Shown here: positions 40,239-49,758 of the stretch, in pieces
Position numbering within the stretch: the first letter of the stretch is position 1
Layout: every line of letters starts with the position of its first letter
Assembly (NCBI RefSeq): GCF_003987565.1
Contig: NZ_NGJY01000001.1
Span: 310,001 to 374,000, forward strand
Reading direction: 5' to 3'
From: Vagococcus fessus
GTDB lineage: Bacteria > Bacillota > Bacilli > Lactobacillales > Vagococcaceae
Length of the DNA: 64,000 nt
Translations under genes and position numbers: made by a program
The notes under the pieces: model-generated
What the model was told of the DNA's origin: nothing
Database searches by the model: none
Seen by the model: the letters and a program-made list of their open reading frames with translations, nothing else

Positions 40239-40380
40239 ACTATCATCTCCTCATCATTTAGTAATCTGGAAAAGTATTTAAAAGCTATTTATTATTTTAA
40301 TTGTACTCCTAAAATGTGGCTTAACAAAATCCAAATTATATATATTTCGTTAACACAATATATATAATTTTATCCGAATA

Positions 40381-40410
40381 AAAAAAGCCAACTTATTCAG
40401 TTGGCTTTTC
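40381..40410 (-). terminator. terminator of the CorC-family gene
   Basis: AAAAGCCAACT and AGTTGGCTTTT pair around TATTC, overlapping the last codons of the minus-strand gene. Confidence 0.85.
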
Positions 40411-41697
40411 TCTTTTATCTACTATTTTAATTTTTGTAATGTTAACTTTATCCATCACTAGAACTTCCATCGAAATGGTTTCAAACTCACATTTAAACCC
40501 AACTTCAACATCACGTTGGTAGGTATCGGTAATATAACCACTAATACTATTACTGTCTAAGTCTTCTGGGAAATCAACTTCAAAAGCATCTTCTACTTCT
40601 GAAAGTGCTGTTTTACCATTAACCATGAAAACTGTAGGTCTTACTTCAATGATATTTTCTTCTTCTTGGTCTTGCTCATCTTGAATATCACCGACAATTT
40701 CCTCAATAATATCTTCAATAGTAACTAATCCGCTTGTTCCACCATATTCATCTGACAAAATAGCGAAGTGTTTGTGTTCTTTTTGCATTTCAGATAACAG
40801 TGATTTAACAGGCATAGAATCAATTACGATGATTGGTTCCTGCATGAAATTATCAATAATCGCTTGCGGTTGGTCCACATAGACTTTTATTAAATCTTGT
40901 AATGTGATATATCCGATTACATCATCTTTCGTTTTACGAATAACAGGGAAACGAGAATGTCCTTTTTCGATAGCGAAATGTAACGCTTCTTCAACAGTAG
41001 TGCCTTCATTGATTGTTTCCATATCAACACGTGTCACCATGATTTCTTTTGCGATTAACTCATCAAATTCAAACACGTTATTTAAAAATTCATACTCATC
41101 TTCATTAATTTCACCTTGAATAAAACTTTGATTTGCAATCAAACGTAATTCTTCTTCTGAATGGGTTTCATCCCCTTCTCCAGCTAATGTTAAACCGAAT
41201 AACTTTCCGATACCATTTGCAGAGGTATTTAATAACCAAATGAAGGGGAATGTTATTTTATAGAAATAATGTAGTGGTTTAACAATAGCTAAAACAACAG
41301 CTTCTGTTTTAGTAATACTAAACGATTTTGGAATAAGCTCTCCTATTACAACGTGTACAAATGTGATAAGTAAGAATGATAAGACTAACGATGTCACTTG
41401 AATAACCGATGTCGGTAAAGGCAACTTACTCATTACAGGATCAATCAATTCTCTTACTGTACTCTCTCCTAGCCAACCAATTGCAAGTGATGTCAGTGTA
41501 ATACCCAACTGACAGGCACTCAAGTAAGCATCTAAATGTTCTACTATATGAAGCGCTAATGTCGCTTTTTTATTTCCATTTTGTGAAAGTGATTCTAAAC
41601 GACTCTTTCTGATTTTTACTAAGCCAAATTCTGCTGCAACAAAAAAGGCGGTTAATAAAATCATTAAAATAATGATTCCTATTTTACCTATTAACAT
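40393..41697 (-). CDS. hemolysin C/CorC (CNNM-type) family transporter
   Basis: A 434-residue membrane protein. The N-terminal DUF21/CNNM domain has four hydrophobic helices (about residues 1-190, with FFVAAEFGLVKIRKSRLE, ACQLGITLTSLAIGWLGE, VHVVIGELIPKSFSI). A pair of CBS domains follows (about residues 205-330, MVTRVDMETI, FPVIRKTKDDVIGYITLQDL, FAILSDEYGGTSGLVTIEDIIEEIVG), then a C-terminal CorC/HlyC domain. Such proteins are linked to magnesium (or cobalt) efflux and ion homeostasis; the name hemolysin is historical. AAAGGAG precedes the ATG. It is monocistronic with its own terminator. Confidence 0.92.
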   Translation of the reverse strand: MLIGKIGIIILMILLTAFFVAAEFGLVKIRKSRLESLSQNGNKKATLALHIVEHLDAYLSACQLGITLTSLAIGWLGESTVRELIDPVMSKLPLPTSVIQVTSLVLSFLLITFVHVVIGELIPKSFSITKTEAVVLAIVKPLHYFYKITFPFIWLLNTSANGIGKLFGLTLAGEGDETHSEEELRLIANQSFIQGEINEDEYEFLNNVFEFDELIAKEIMVTRVDMETINEGTTVEEALHFAIEKGHSRFPVIRKTKDDVIGYITLQDLIKVYVDQPQAIIDNFMQEPIIVIDSMPVKSLLSEMQKEHKHFAILSDEYGGTSGLVTIEDIIEEIVGDIQDEQDQEEENIIEVRPTVFMVNGKTALSEVEDAFEVDFPEDLDSNSISGYITDTYQRDVEVGFKCEFETISMEVLVMDKVNITKIKIVDKREKPTE

Positions 41698-41885
41698 GTT
41701 TCGCTCTATCTCCTTTAAGACAATTAAATTACTCTTAATTATAAGCTAAAACACACTAATTTGCGACTTTTTTTAGATAAATAATACATATATTACAAAC
41801 TCACAAAAATTTTATGATTTATTTATGAATTCTATCATTTCTTGAAAATCATAAGGTATAATAACAGTAGTTATAGGAGGTTTAT

Positions 41886-42926
41886 ATGAACGAAACTCAA
41901 TCAAAAGTTCGCGAACCGTATTTCGATAATGCGAAAATTATCTTAATTTTCTTAGTCGTTTTCGGTCACTTTTTGCAGCCATATATTGAAAAGCATGAAC
42001 TGTTAGAAAATATTTATTACTTCATTTTCACATTTCACATGCCAGCTTTTATTTTTATTTCTGGCTATTTTAATAAAAACTATTATCAAAAAGGCTACCT
42101 ATTAAAAATTGCTAAAAAACTACTTTTCCCCTATCTCATGTTCGAAATTATTTATGGAATATTTTACTCAATATTAGATACAGAACGTGGGTTTAGTATT
42201 AATTTAATAGCACCTGAATGGTCACTGTGGTTTTTACTTAGCTTATTTTTCTGGTGTTGTAGTTTACTTGTTTTTGGAAAATTAAAACCTAGTATTGGTT
42301 TATCACTTTCTATTTTTATAGCCTGTACGATGGGCTATATTGATTACATTGGTCAGTCACTAAGTATTTCTAGAACCTTTGTTTTCTTACCATTCTTTTT
42401 GGCAGGATACTATACGACACCTAGCTTTATTAAATACATCCAAACAAAATTATCAAGCTTTTATTCTTTAGTTTTATTTTTTATTGTGTTTGGTGCTGTA
42501 ACTATCAATGATAGTATGAACAAATACTGGGTATTTGGCTCAGAATCGTATGATCACTTTCTTGAAGACCCATCTATGGGGTTCTTTATTAGATTATATG
42601 TTTACGGCTTAAGCTTTATGGCGATGTTTGCTTTCTTTATTATCGTTCCAAATATAAATTTAATAGTGACACACCTTGGTAAAAATACACTCTTCACGTA
42701 TCTATTACACGGGTTCATTGTTAAAGGATTAAGAGAAACAAGTCTCAACGAATTACCTTTTACAGGTCTTACTTTTTGTATTATTGTTATTATGAGTCTT
42801 ATTGTTACAGTTGTTCTATCATCAAACACTATTTCTACTTATCTAGGACCTATAATGGATTATACTAAATTTAAATTGGTGATTTTACAGCGGAAATGGC
42901 CCACAAAAAAACGACTTTCTATTTAA
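41886..42926 (+). CDS. acyltransferase 3 family membrane protein
   Basis: A 346-residue membrane protein with about ten helices. The start is the family signature YFDNAKIILIFLVVFGHFLQP with the catalytic His, followed by YFIFTFHMPAFIFISGYF and WSLWFLLSLFFW. Proteins of this kind acetylate or otherwise acylate cell-surface polysaccharides or lipids; WecH- or fucose acetyltransferase-like functions are possible. Unlike the OatA-like protein at 23901 it has no SGNH domain. AGGAGG precedes the ATG; a bidirectional terminator follows. No polysaccharide genes lie next to it. Confidence 0.88.
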   Translation: MNETQSKVREPYFDNAKIILIFLVVFGHFLQPYIEKHELLENIYYFIFTFHMPAFIFISGYFNKNYYQKGYLLKIAKKLLFPYLMFEIIYGIFYSILDTERGFSINLIAPEWSLWFLLSLFFWCCSLLVFGKLKPSIGLSLSIFIACTMGYIDYIGQSLSISRTFVFLPFFLAGYYTTPSFIKYIQTKLSSFYSLVLFFIVFGAVTINDSMNKYWVFGSESYDHFLEDPSMGFFIRLYVYGLSFMAMFAFFIIVPNINLIVTHLGKNTLFTYLLHGFIVKGLRETSLNELPFTGLTFCIIVIMSLIVTVVLSSNTISTYLGPIMDYTKFKLVILQRKWPTKKRLSI

Positions 42927-42941
42927 AGAAAGTCGTTTTTT
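42905..42941. terminator. bidirectional terminator
   Basis: AAAAAACGACTTTCT and AGAAAGTCGTTTTTT form a stem between the acyltransferase gene and the converging pseudouridine synthase gene. Confidence 0.92.
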
Positions 42942-43723
42942 TATTTAATAGCATCATTAATTGCAACAAGTTCATCTTTAGTTAAATAACGCCACTGACC
43001 TTCATTCAGATTACCTAAATGCACACTCATAATACGACGTCGTTTTAAGCTCACAACAGAATAGCCACACTCTTCACACATTCGTCTAATTTGACGATTC
43101 AACCCTTGTTGTAAGGTCAAATTAAAACTTTTAGCTCCAATTTTTTCAATCTTACAGGGTTTAGTAACTTGTCTTCTATCTGCTACTGGATTATAAATCT
43201 CCACTCCTGAAGCCATTTTATCTAAAAAAGATTGATCAAATGGCTTATTCACCATCACTTGATATTCTTTATCATGGCCGTTTTCAGCACGCAGAATTTT
43301 ATTAACTACATCTCCATCGTTCGTCATTAATAGTAACCCTGTCGAATCTTTATCTAGACGACCAATCGGGAAAATCATTTCAGGATAGCGCATAAAGTCG
43401 GTCAAATTCCCCGGAATAGTAACATCTGTTGTACATGTAATTCCTGTCGGTTTATTTAATGCAATATACACTTTTGTAGTATTAACCGTTACCACTTTGC
43501 CATCTACAGCCACTTCTTGTCCCGGTATAACTCTAAGTCCGATAACCGCTGTCTCTCCGTCAACAGTAACGCGCCCTGCTTCAATCAGACGGTCTGCTTC
43601 TCGTCTTGAAGAGTGGCCACTATCGCTTATATATTTGTTCAATCTCAGTGTTTCACGAGCTTCATGTTCAATTGCGCCACTTGTATTTTTCACATTAACA
43701 GATTGTTGACGTGCATGTTTCAT
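42941..43723 (-). CDS. rluF: 23S rRNA pseudouridine synthase, RluF-like
   Basis: It isomerises a uridine in 23S rRNA. The 260-residue protein has an N-terminal S4 RNA-binding domain (RLNKYISDSGHSSRREADRLIEAGRVTVDG) and the RsuA-type catalytic core with the nucleophilic Asp in FPIGRLDKDSTGLLLMTNDG. The RluF-type signatures are VNKILRAENGHDKEYQVMVNKP and LQQGLNRQIRRMCEECGYSVVSLKRRRIM. The subgroup is RluF/RluB-like; LNRQIRRM with CEECGY favours RluF. AGAGGACC precedes the ATG. It lies 20 bases after the next gene upstream. Confidence 0.92.
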   Translation of the reverse strand: MKHARQQSVNVKNTSGAIEHEARETLRLNKYISDSGHSSRREADRLIEAGRVTVDGETAVIGLRVIPGQEVAVDGKVVTVNTTKVYIALNKPTGITCTTDVTIPGNLTDFMRYPEMIFPIGRLDKDSTGLLLMTNDGDVVNKILRAENGHDKEYQVMVNKPFDQSFLDKMASGVEIYNPVADRRQVTKPCKIEKIGAKSFNLTLQQGLNRQIRRMCEECGYSVVSLKRRRIMSVHLGNLNEGQWRYLTKDELVAINDAIK

Positions 43724-43743
43724 ATAATTGGTCCTCTTTTCTA

Positions 43744-44622
43744 TTAAATAAACCGAATCACTTGTTTTGAGTGATTTAGGTCAGTTAAATACTGCTCTAA
43801 TACCATGAAATGACTTAGGTCATTAGACAGTGAATTTCTCTCTAATTCAATCTCTCCAAAATAACTTTCGATTACTTCAAAAACTTCGTTCACTTTAGAA
43901 TCAAATTCAGCCCTAGTATACTCAACATAAAGAACGCTATGCGCTAGACTATCATTCTCACAGTTGAAATACTCTAACTGTCTTAATACTGTTAAGAATA
44001 GATTAGGTTCCTTTATTTTTCGATTCAATTCCAAAGCTTTTGTTGTTATGACAGCACCCGACATATCGATAAAGAAACTTTGATTAACATCTCCTGTTAG
44101 GTCAGTGATTTGTTCTGAAATAGCGGATTTTTGTTTCTGACTAAAATGACCAGCCAAGCCTAAATTTTCTGAAGATAGTATATCTTGAAAAAGGTACTTA
44201 GTCCCTTGATTACCCGATGGAATCGTATAACTAAAGTCCGATTGCTTTGAAAAAAAAGATAGGTTAAGGCCATTGTAATATCGATTTATAGCAGCTACTA
44301 CTACCGATTCCTTAAACTCTTTAAGCTTATGCTCTAGAGTTGCTTTAGCTTTTGAGACAGTATTAACATCGCTAACGGGTAGTTCTTTAATTAAGAAACG
44401 ATAACGTCTATCGTAACGTTCTAAAAATCCAGCCTTAACGAAAAAGTCCATGTCATCATCGATGTTTTTCCACTCTTTAAAATAGTGCTTAATCGGTTTT
44501 AGAGGCAACTCTGTCTGATTGGTATCTGTATACCAATTAAATAATTTTGTTAAGTAATTAATTTGCTCTGTCGTTAGCTTGGGACATTTCCCACCTAACT
44601 GCATTAATTTATAAGTTATCAT
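43744..44622 (-). CDS. conserved protein of unknown function
   Basis: A 292-residue soluble protein that I do not recognise. It is mostly helical with an N-terminal KCPKLTTEQINYLTKLFNWYTD, a winged-helix-like stretch MDFFVKAGFLERYDRRYRFLIKELP (about residues 58-82), and a long C-terminal half with many acidic residues and no catalytic motif. A single Cys occurs early and one later. The start ATG is preceded at some distance by AAAGAGG. It lies between ppaC, after a terminator, and rluF, with which it is probably co-transcribed. The winged-helix-like segment suggests nucleic-acid contact, but this is only a guess. Confidence 0.6.
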   Translation of the reverse strand: MITYKLMQLGGKCPKLTTEQINYLTKLFNWYTDTNQTELPLKPIKHYFKEWKNIDDDMDFFVKAGFLERYDRRYRFLIKELPVSDVNTVSKAKATLEHKLKEFKESVVVAAINRYYNGLNLSFFSKQSDFSYTIPSGNQGTKYLFQDILSSENLGLAGHFSQKQKSAISEQITDLTGDVNQSFFIDMSGAVITTKALELNRKIKEPNLFLTVLRQLEYFNCENDSLAHSVLYVEYTRAEFDSKVNEVFEVIESYFGEIELERNSLSNDLSHFMVLEQYLTDLNHSKQVIRFI

Positions 44623-44645
44623 TGTGTTAATTAGACCTCTTTATC

Positions 44646-44681
44646 AAAAGAACTAGCATCCTAATGGATGCTAGTTCTTTT
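44646..44681 (-). terminator. terminator after ppaC
   Basis: AAAAGAACTAGCATCC and GGATGCTAGTTCTTTT form a 16-base perfect stem between ppaC and the next minus-strand gene. Confidence 0.88.
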
Positions 44682-44687
44682 TCCATT

Positions 44688-45614
44688 TTATTTAAACGCT
44701 TCTGTTAATTGTGGCACAACTTGTTTTTTTCGTGATACAACACCAGGTAATTCAGCTGTGTTATTTGTTAAAGTTACATTGAATGCTGCTTCAACTTTAT
44801 CTTGTCCTTCACCATTTACTAAGATAACTGAGTCGCTATCTAAGATATTTGTGATAACTAAGATAAATAAATCATAGCCTTCTTTTTTATTTTCGGCTGA
44901 CATTGCTACTTCAAGTGCTTCTTGACGCGCTAATACTTCAGAAACATCTACAGTATTCACTTGTCCGATACGAACGCTCTTAGTCCCCATTGGGAAGCTC
45001 TTAGCATCCATAGATAATAGTTCTTCTTCTGATTTAGTACTTAGGTTTGTTCCTGCTTTTAACATTTCTAATCCATAAGATTCCATATCTACTTCAGCAA
45101 TAGCTGCTAATTCTTTTGCAGCTGCAACATCTTCATCTGTACATGTTGGTGATTTGAATAATAATGAGTCAGAAATAATAGCTGATAACATTAAGCCAGC
45201 GATTTCTTTAGGAATAGCGATACTGCGCTCTTTATACATTTTTAAGATAATTGTGTTTGTACATCCTACGGGCTCTGCACGGTAGAATAATGGATTAGCT
45301 GTTTCAAAATTAGCAATACGATGATGATCAACAACTGCTAAAACTTCAACCTCTTTAATATCAGAAACACTTTGTTGTGCTTCATTGTGATCAACTAGCA
45401 TCACTTTATCTGTTTCGTTACTTGCTGTTTCAATAACACGAGGAGCCTCTACTTTAAAATGATTTAAAGCGTACTCTGTTTCTTCGTTTACAGTGCCTAG
45501 TGCCACTGCTTCAGCATCTACGCCTAACTCTCTTTGTAAATGTGCGAATGAAATAGCAGATGTAATGGCATCTGTATCTGGATTTTGGTGACCAAAGACT
45601 AATACTTTTGACAT
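44688..45614 (-). CDS. ppaC: manganese-dependent inorganic pyrophosphatase
   Basis: It hydrolyses pyrophosphate with Mn2+; a family II (DHH) enzyme of 308 residues. Metal and catalytic motifs are [32 protein letters not shown] and, in the C-terminal DHHA2 domain, [10 protein letters not shown] close to the end. Family II enzymes without CBS domains are the usual pyrophosphatase of streptococci and enterococci. The ATG at 45614 follows AAGGGAG; the frame is open seven codons upstream without a site. It is followed after 25 bases by a LysR gene upstream on the same strand. Confidence 0.96.
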   Translation of the reverse strand: MSKVLVFGHQNPDTDAITSAISFAHLQRELGVDAEAVALGTVNEETEYALNHFKVEAPRVIETASNETDKVMLVDHNEAQQSVSDIKEVEVLAVVDHHRIANFETANPLFYRAEPVGCTNTIILKMYKERSIAIPKEIAGLMLSAIISDSLLFKSPTCTDEDVAAAKELAAIAEVDMESYGLEMLKAGTNLSTKSEEELLSMDAKSFPMGTKSVRIGQVNTVDVSEVLARQEALEVAMSAENKKEGYDLFILVITNILDSDSVILVNGEGQDKVEAAFNVTLTNNTAELPGVVSRKKQVVPQLTEAFK

Positions 45615-45638
45615 ATGAAAAACTCCCTTAACCAATAA

Positions 45639-46592
45639 TTATTTTTTATTTTTCAAACGAGAAATATAATCCTCGTCTGTAATATACTTATTAAATACAT
45701 TTAAAAAGTGACTAATTCGCGGAACATTAAGCTTTTCCTTACGATAAACAAAAGCTAACTCCATTGCTATAGGTGGTTCAAATGGAATCGCACGTAACTC
45801 GCCTTCTTTTTCATGCGCTTGGAAAAATGAACGAGGTAATGCAGTATTTGTTCCTGTTTCATTACTAAAGCGGAACATCTGATTAGGTTTTGTAAAATTA
45901 GCGACACTTTCAGGGCGACCAACTTCTTGACTTTCAAAAGCTGTTTGAATAACTTGAGATACAAAATAGCTTTTCGGATAAGTGACCCACGGAAAAGCTT
46001 GCGCTTCTTGATAGGTGATTGTTTTCTTACCCTCAAGATTTTCATCATGATGTAAAAACAACAATTCATCCTTAATAATACGAACTGACTCATAGCCTTT
46101 CCATTTATTAAGAACGCCATCAGGAAGATAAAGAATTGCAATATCAATTTTATTTTTTTCTAGATACTCCCAAACTTCCTTACGACCTACCATAAATAAA
46201 GTTACGGCAACATCCGGGAATTGCTTGAAATAATCTGTTATAAAATCTGTAAAAACACAATCCTCAACTGAAGCTGATATTCCTATAGTTATTTTACCAC
46301 GTGTGCTTAAATTTTCATCATGAATTTTTTCTGAAGCCTCAATCAATGTATCATAAATTGATTCAATAGCTTCTTTCATTATAACCCCCGCTTCGGTTAA
46401 GCATAACTGTTTACCCACGGTCTGAAATAACGGAGATCCTAATTTAACTTCAAGTTTTTTTATTTGCTGGGTTAATGCTGGTTGCGAAATGCCAAGTAAA
46501 TGAGCTGTTTTAGTATAGTTTAAAGTATCTGCCAACTGTAAAAAATAAGCAAATGCCCGTGATGAAATCATTTTATTTGGATGTTCTTTCAT
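45639..46592 (-). CDS. LysR-family transcriptional regulator
   Basis: A 317-residue regulator. The N-terminal winged helix is AFAYFLQLADTLNYTKTAHLLGISQPALTQQIKKLEVKLGSPLFQ, followed by a type 2 periplasmic-binding-like effector domain (KITIGISASVEDCVFTDFITDYFKQFPDV). The ATG at 46592 follows AAGGGAAGG; a TTG two codons upstream is not needed. It lies just upstream of ppaC, with which it may be co-transcribed; whether it controls ppaC or a distant target cannot be told. The effector is unknown. Confidence 0.92.
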   Translation of the reverse strand: MKEHPNKMISSRAFAYFLQLADTLNYTKTAHLLGISQPALTQQIKKLEVKLGSPLFQTVGKQLCLTEAGVIMKEAIESIYDTLIEASEKIHDENLSTRGKITIGISASVEDCVFTDFITDYFKQFPDVAVTLFMVGRKEVWEYLEKNKIDIAILYLPDGVLNKWKGYESVRIIKDELLFLHHDENLEGKKTITYQEAQAFPWVTYPKSYFVSQVIQTAFESQEVGRPESVANFTKPNQMFRFSNETGTNTALPRSFFQAHEKEGELRAIPFEPPIAMELAFVYRKEKLNVPRISHFLNVFNKYITDEDYISRLKNKK

Positions 46593-47018
46593 AAACAACC
46601 TTCCCTTCTATAAAAAACTAATATAATACTATTATACCATAATTTTTATTAGACAGTACATATGGTTGGATTTTTACTATATTGCTAGAGCTAATTTCAT
46701 TTTCCAACAACATACATAACTTTATTCTAGTTATAAAAACTATTACATATGTTCAATTTTAAAAAGCATAATAATATACTTAAGTCTTTTCTAAAAATTC
46801 CCGGAAAAACCCACGTCTTAATCATTAAAAAAATGATTATTTCTATAAGAGTCAAGAATCCTACCGATAATAAAGAGTGGTTATATTTAATAAAAAAAAA
46901 CTATGAAAAAAGGATAACCTTTCTTTCATAGTTTTTTTATTCAGCCTATTAGTCTTCATAAACAACGATAATGTTTGTATAGTTATCTCGACCTATAGAA
47001 TGAGTTAGCTATTTTATA
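46593..47018. other. intergenic region between the lysR gene and the repeat-rich secreted protein
   Basis: A minus-strand terminator for the 546-residue protein lies at 46892-46938: AAAAAAACTATGAAA pairs with TTTCATAGTTTTTTT. The remainder is AT-rich; the -10-like TATAATA at about 46622-46628 may serve the LysR gene. A 60-codon plus-strand frame at 46749-46931 has no ribosome site and runs into the terminator, so it is not called a gene. Confidence 0.6.
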
Positions 47019-48659
47019 TTACCAACCAACTGTAACTACTAAATCTTGTATAACAGTCGCCTCTTCTGAGTCAGTAATTGAAATTGTAATTGGATAATCA
47101 CCTTCAGTGAAGAAATCGATATCTTCAAATCCTTTAATAATCTCAATTTTATCAGTAATATCTCCATCTTCAAGATCAATTGCTTTTATAGCAAGTCTAT
47201 CAATTAATTCTTCTTTAGATAGTTCTGTATAAGGATCAACTTTAAAAGTTCCGATAGTTAATACTGGGTCTTCATTGAATGATACTCGTTTACCTTCACC
47301 TTCAATTTTAGCATCTGTTGAGATGTAATCATCGAATTTAGAGTTAGCAATCTTAAGATCAGTTACACCATTATGGTAAGCTGATAAATAACCGTGGTTA
47401 TAAGTGTTGTTGATTGTGAATTCAGTCATTTTTTTGTTGTTGTAAACTGAAATATAGCCTGATCCACCATTAACGTTAGTATCTTGGATACCCATGTATT
47501 CTAACGCTTTGTTGTTGTATACACTTAAGTAACCTGATTTGTTTGATACAGCTGTACCGATAACTTTAATAGTTTTTAATGTTTTGCTGTATGCAATATC
47601 GATTAATTCAGTTTCACAGTTTTCAAAACCTAAGATTTCAATTTCAAATTTAGGTGAAACGAATGAAATTGTAGCGTCTACTTTGATATTTTTGAAAACA
47701 ACTTGTAATGCATTAGAAATATCAACAGTATGTTTAGGTCCTTTTTTACCTTCTGAAGCTAAAGTATAAGTGAATTCTTTTTTACCATCTTTAAGAGATG
47801 TCATAACATCACCAGCTGGTACTTCGATAACTTCTTTAGAGCCATCTTTTTGTTCAATTTTAATTTCACCGATTTTGTTAGCGTCATATTTAACTGAACC
47901 AATTTGACCATCATTTTTATTGTTAATGTAGAAAACAGCTTTGTCGCTCATTCCACCTGAAGTTAATTGTCTTTGATATTTACCGCGAACAATTGAGTTA
48001 CCTTGAAAGTCTGTGAAATAACCTTTAGCATTGTTGTCGCCACGAACGTCATCTTTAATAGTAGAGTTAGAGATTAATGAAGACTCTAAAGCATGGTTAT
48101 CATAGATACGAACATCAGCATTGAATGTTGAACCTTCAACTTCAAAAGTTGTTAATTTTGGCGCTGAGTGAATAGCTAATGAGTAATCAGTAGCTCCGAA
48201 AGTAGAGTCTTTAACTAGTAATGTATCTAGGTTTTCTAATACTGAGAAGTCAGTACCTTTTTCAAAATTAACACCATCTAACATAACTTTTTCTACGCTA
48301 TCAGTGTAGAAAGGAACTAAGTTTTTAACTGTAATACCTTTGAAGATGATTTCTTTAGGGTTATTAATTTTAGTTTTTGTTTTACCGATTTTAACGTCTA
48401 AACGATCGTTATGACCACGAACTTCAATTTTTGTATCTTTAGGGATTTCTAAAACTTGTAATGAACCATCTTCTGCTACATAAGTAATAGCTGAATCTTG
48501 TGCTTCGCTTTCCATCATTTTGAATTTATTTACCATTTCGATGTTAGCTGTTGCAGCACTTGCTACAGTTGTATTTGCTACTGAAAGAGCAGTAGTACCT
48601 AAGATTGATGCTAACATTAAATATTTAGCTGTTTTTGACATAATAGTTTTTTTTGACAT
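47019..48659 (-). CDS. secreted repeat-rich protein with C-terminal Ig-like domain
   Basis: A 546-residue exported protein. A signal peptide of about 35 residues ends in TVASA. The body has two related halves (about residues 60-200 and 268-400): each begins with a beta hairpin around DGSLQVLEIP / DGSKEVIEVP and continues with short beta-helix-like turns containing repeated NN, YNNKALEYM, YDNHALESS motifs (VYNNKAL, VYNNKKM, AYHNGV), as in right-handed beta-solenoids. The last 90 residues (DLEDGDITDKIEI, FFTEGDYPITISITDSEEA) match a DUF5011-type Ig-like fold. There is no LPXTG or other wall anchor. It is monocistronic with GGAGG before the ATG. A surface adhesin or matrix role is a guess. Confidence 0.8.
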   Translation of the reverse strand: MSKKTIMSKTAKYLMLASILGTTALSVANTTVASAATANIEMVNKFKMMESEAQDSAITYVAEDGSLQVLEIPKDTKIEVRGHNDRLDVKIGKTKTKINNPKEIIFKGITVKNLVPFYTDSVEKVMLDGVNFEKGTDFSVLENLDTLLVKDSTFGATDYSLAIHSAPKLTTFEVEGSTFNADVRIYDNHALESSLISNSTIKDDVRGDNNAKGYFTDFQGNSIVRGKYQRQLTSGGMSDKAVFYINNKNDGQIGSVKYDANKIGEIKIEQKDGSKEVIEVPAGDVMTSLKDGKKEFTYTLASEGKKGPKHTVDISNALQVVFKNIKVDATISFVSPKFEIEILGFENCETELIDIAYSKTLKTIKVIGTAVSNKSGYLSVYNNKALEYMGIQDTNVNGGSGYISVYNNKKMTEFTINNTYNHGYLSAYHNGVTDLKIANSKFDDYISTDAKIEGEGKRVSFNEDPVLTIGTFKVDPYTELSKEELIDRLAIKAIDLEDGDITDKIEIIKGFEDIDFFTEGDYPITISITDSEEATVIQDLVVTVGW

Positions 48660-48861
48660 ATTGTGTTGCCTCCTTCGTTTATCTGTAATTAATATAGCAT
48701 GTTTTATTATTGTATTTTTTTATAAAATTTTTTGAAAAAATAATTTTTTTAAAAAAATATTTTCTCTATTCCACAAATATAAACAATATGTTCTCTTTCT
48801 GAATTTTATTGATATATATGACTACTGACTGTTTAAAACTAAAGAGGTTAAAATAAAATAC

Positions 48862-48902
48862 AAAAAAATAACAGTAGCTATCTTTAGCTACTGTTATTTT
48901 TA
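48862..48902 (-). terminator. terminator of pflA
   Basis: AAAAATAACAGTAGCTA and TAGCTACTGTTATTTTT form a stem with T residues on the minus strand. Confidence 0.9.
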
Positions 48903-49670
48903 TTTATATGTTTGTGTTTCAAATCCCTTATAATCATCAACATGTAATAATTTCTTAGCATTTTCTACACGGTCTTTTTCAGGAGGGTTAATTCCTTCTA
49001 GTGGATATGGAATACCTAACTCTTCCCATTTGAATTTACCCATTGTATGGTACGGAAGTACTTCGAATTTGTCGACATTTTTAAGCGTCTTAACAAATTC
49101 ATCTAAGCGAATTAAGAATTCATCATAGTCTGTACGCTCTGGAACTAATACGTGACGAATCCAAACTGGTTGCCCTTTTTCTGATAGGTACTGAGCCATT
49201 TCAAGGATATTATCATTAGGTTGATGCGTCAAACGTTTATGTCCCTCCGCATCAATATGTTTAATATCAAATAAAATTAAATCAGTATATTCTAAAAGTT
49301 CTTCAAATTCACTAATAAAAGGTTCTTCACGAGTAAATGGTTTACCACATGTATCTATAGTAGTATGAATTCCTAAAGCTTTAGCTTTCTTAAATAGGTC
49401 TGTTAAAAAGTCTAATTGCAGTAGTGGCTCTCCTCCACTTACCGTAATACCACCTTTTTCACCCCAATAACTGCGATATTTAAGTGCTTCCTCGATCATT
49501 TGATCAGTTGTTACCTCTTTACCAGTTCCGATTTCCCAAGTATCTGGATTATGACAGAACTCACAACGCATACGACAGCCTTGCGTAAAGATGATAAAAC
49601 GAACACCAGGTCCGTCAACGGTTCCGAAGTTTTCTGTTGAATGTATACGCCCTACTACAGGTTTAGTCAT
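48900..49670 (-). CDS. pflA: pyruvate formate-lyase activating enzyme
   Basis: A radical-SAM enzyme that installs the glycyl radical on PflB under anaerobic conditions. The 256-residue protein has the CxxxCxxC cluster motif in CRMRCEFCHNPDTW (preceded by FTQGCR), GGITVSGGEPLLQ and DIKHIDAEGHKRLT, all typical of PflA. It lies on the minus strand 88 bases after pflB with a hairpin between them, so it may be expressed at a lower level than PflB. GGATGGGG precedes the ATG. Confidence 0.96.
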   Translation of the reverse strand: MTKPVVGRIHSTENFGTVDGPGVRFIIFTQGCRMRCEFCHNPDTWEIGTGKEVTTDQMIEEALKYRSYWGEKGGITVSGGEPLLQLDFLTDLFKKAKALGIHTTIDTCGKPFTREEPFISEFEELLEYTDLILFDIKHIDAEGHKRLTHQPNDNILEMAQYLSEKGQPVWIRHVLVPERTDYDEFLIRLDEFVKTLKNVDKFEVLPYHTMGKFKWEELGIPYPLEGINPPEKDRVENAKKLLHVDDYKGFETQTYK

Positions 49671-49692
49671 TTTAAATCCCCATCCTTATTAT

Positions 49693-49722
49693 AAAAGGGA
49701 TGACTAGTTAGTCACCCCTTTA
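49693..49722 (-). terminator. intercistronic hairpin between pflB and pflA
   Basis: AAAGGG(A)TGACTA and TAGTCA(C)CCCTTT pair with one mismatch around GT. It is the likely cause of differential expression of pflB and pflA. Confidence 0.65.
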
Positions 49723-49758
49723 AAATTATGTGTTTATTATAACAGATGTAACTAGAAA

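Noticed and set aside
46749-46931. 60-codon plus-strand frame
   Set aside because: No ribosome site, low-complexity Lys/Ile sequence, and it ends inside a minus-strand terminator.
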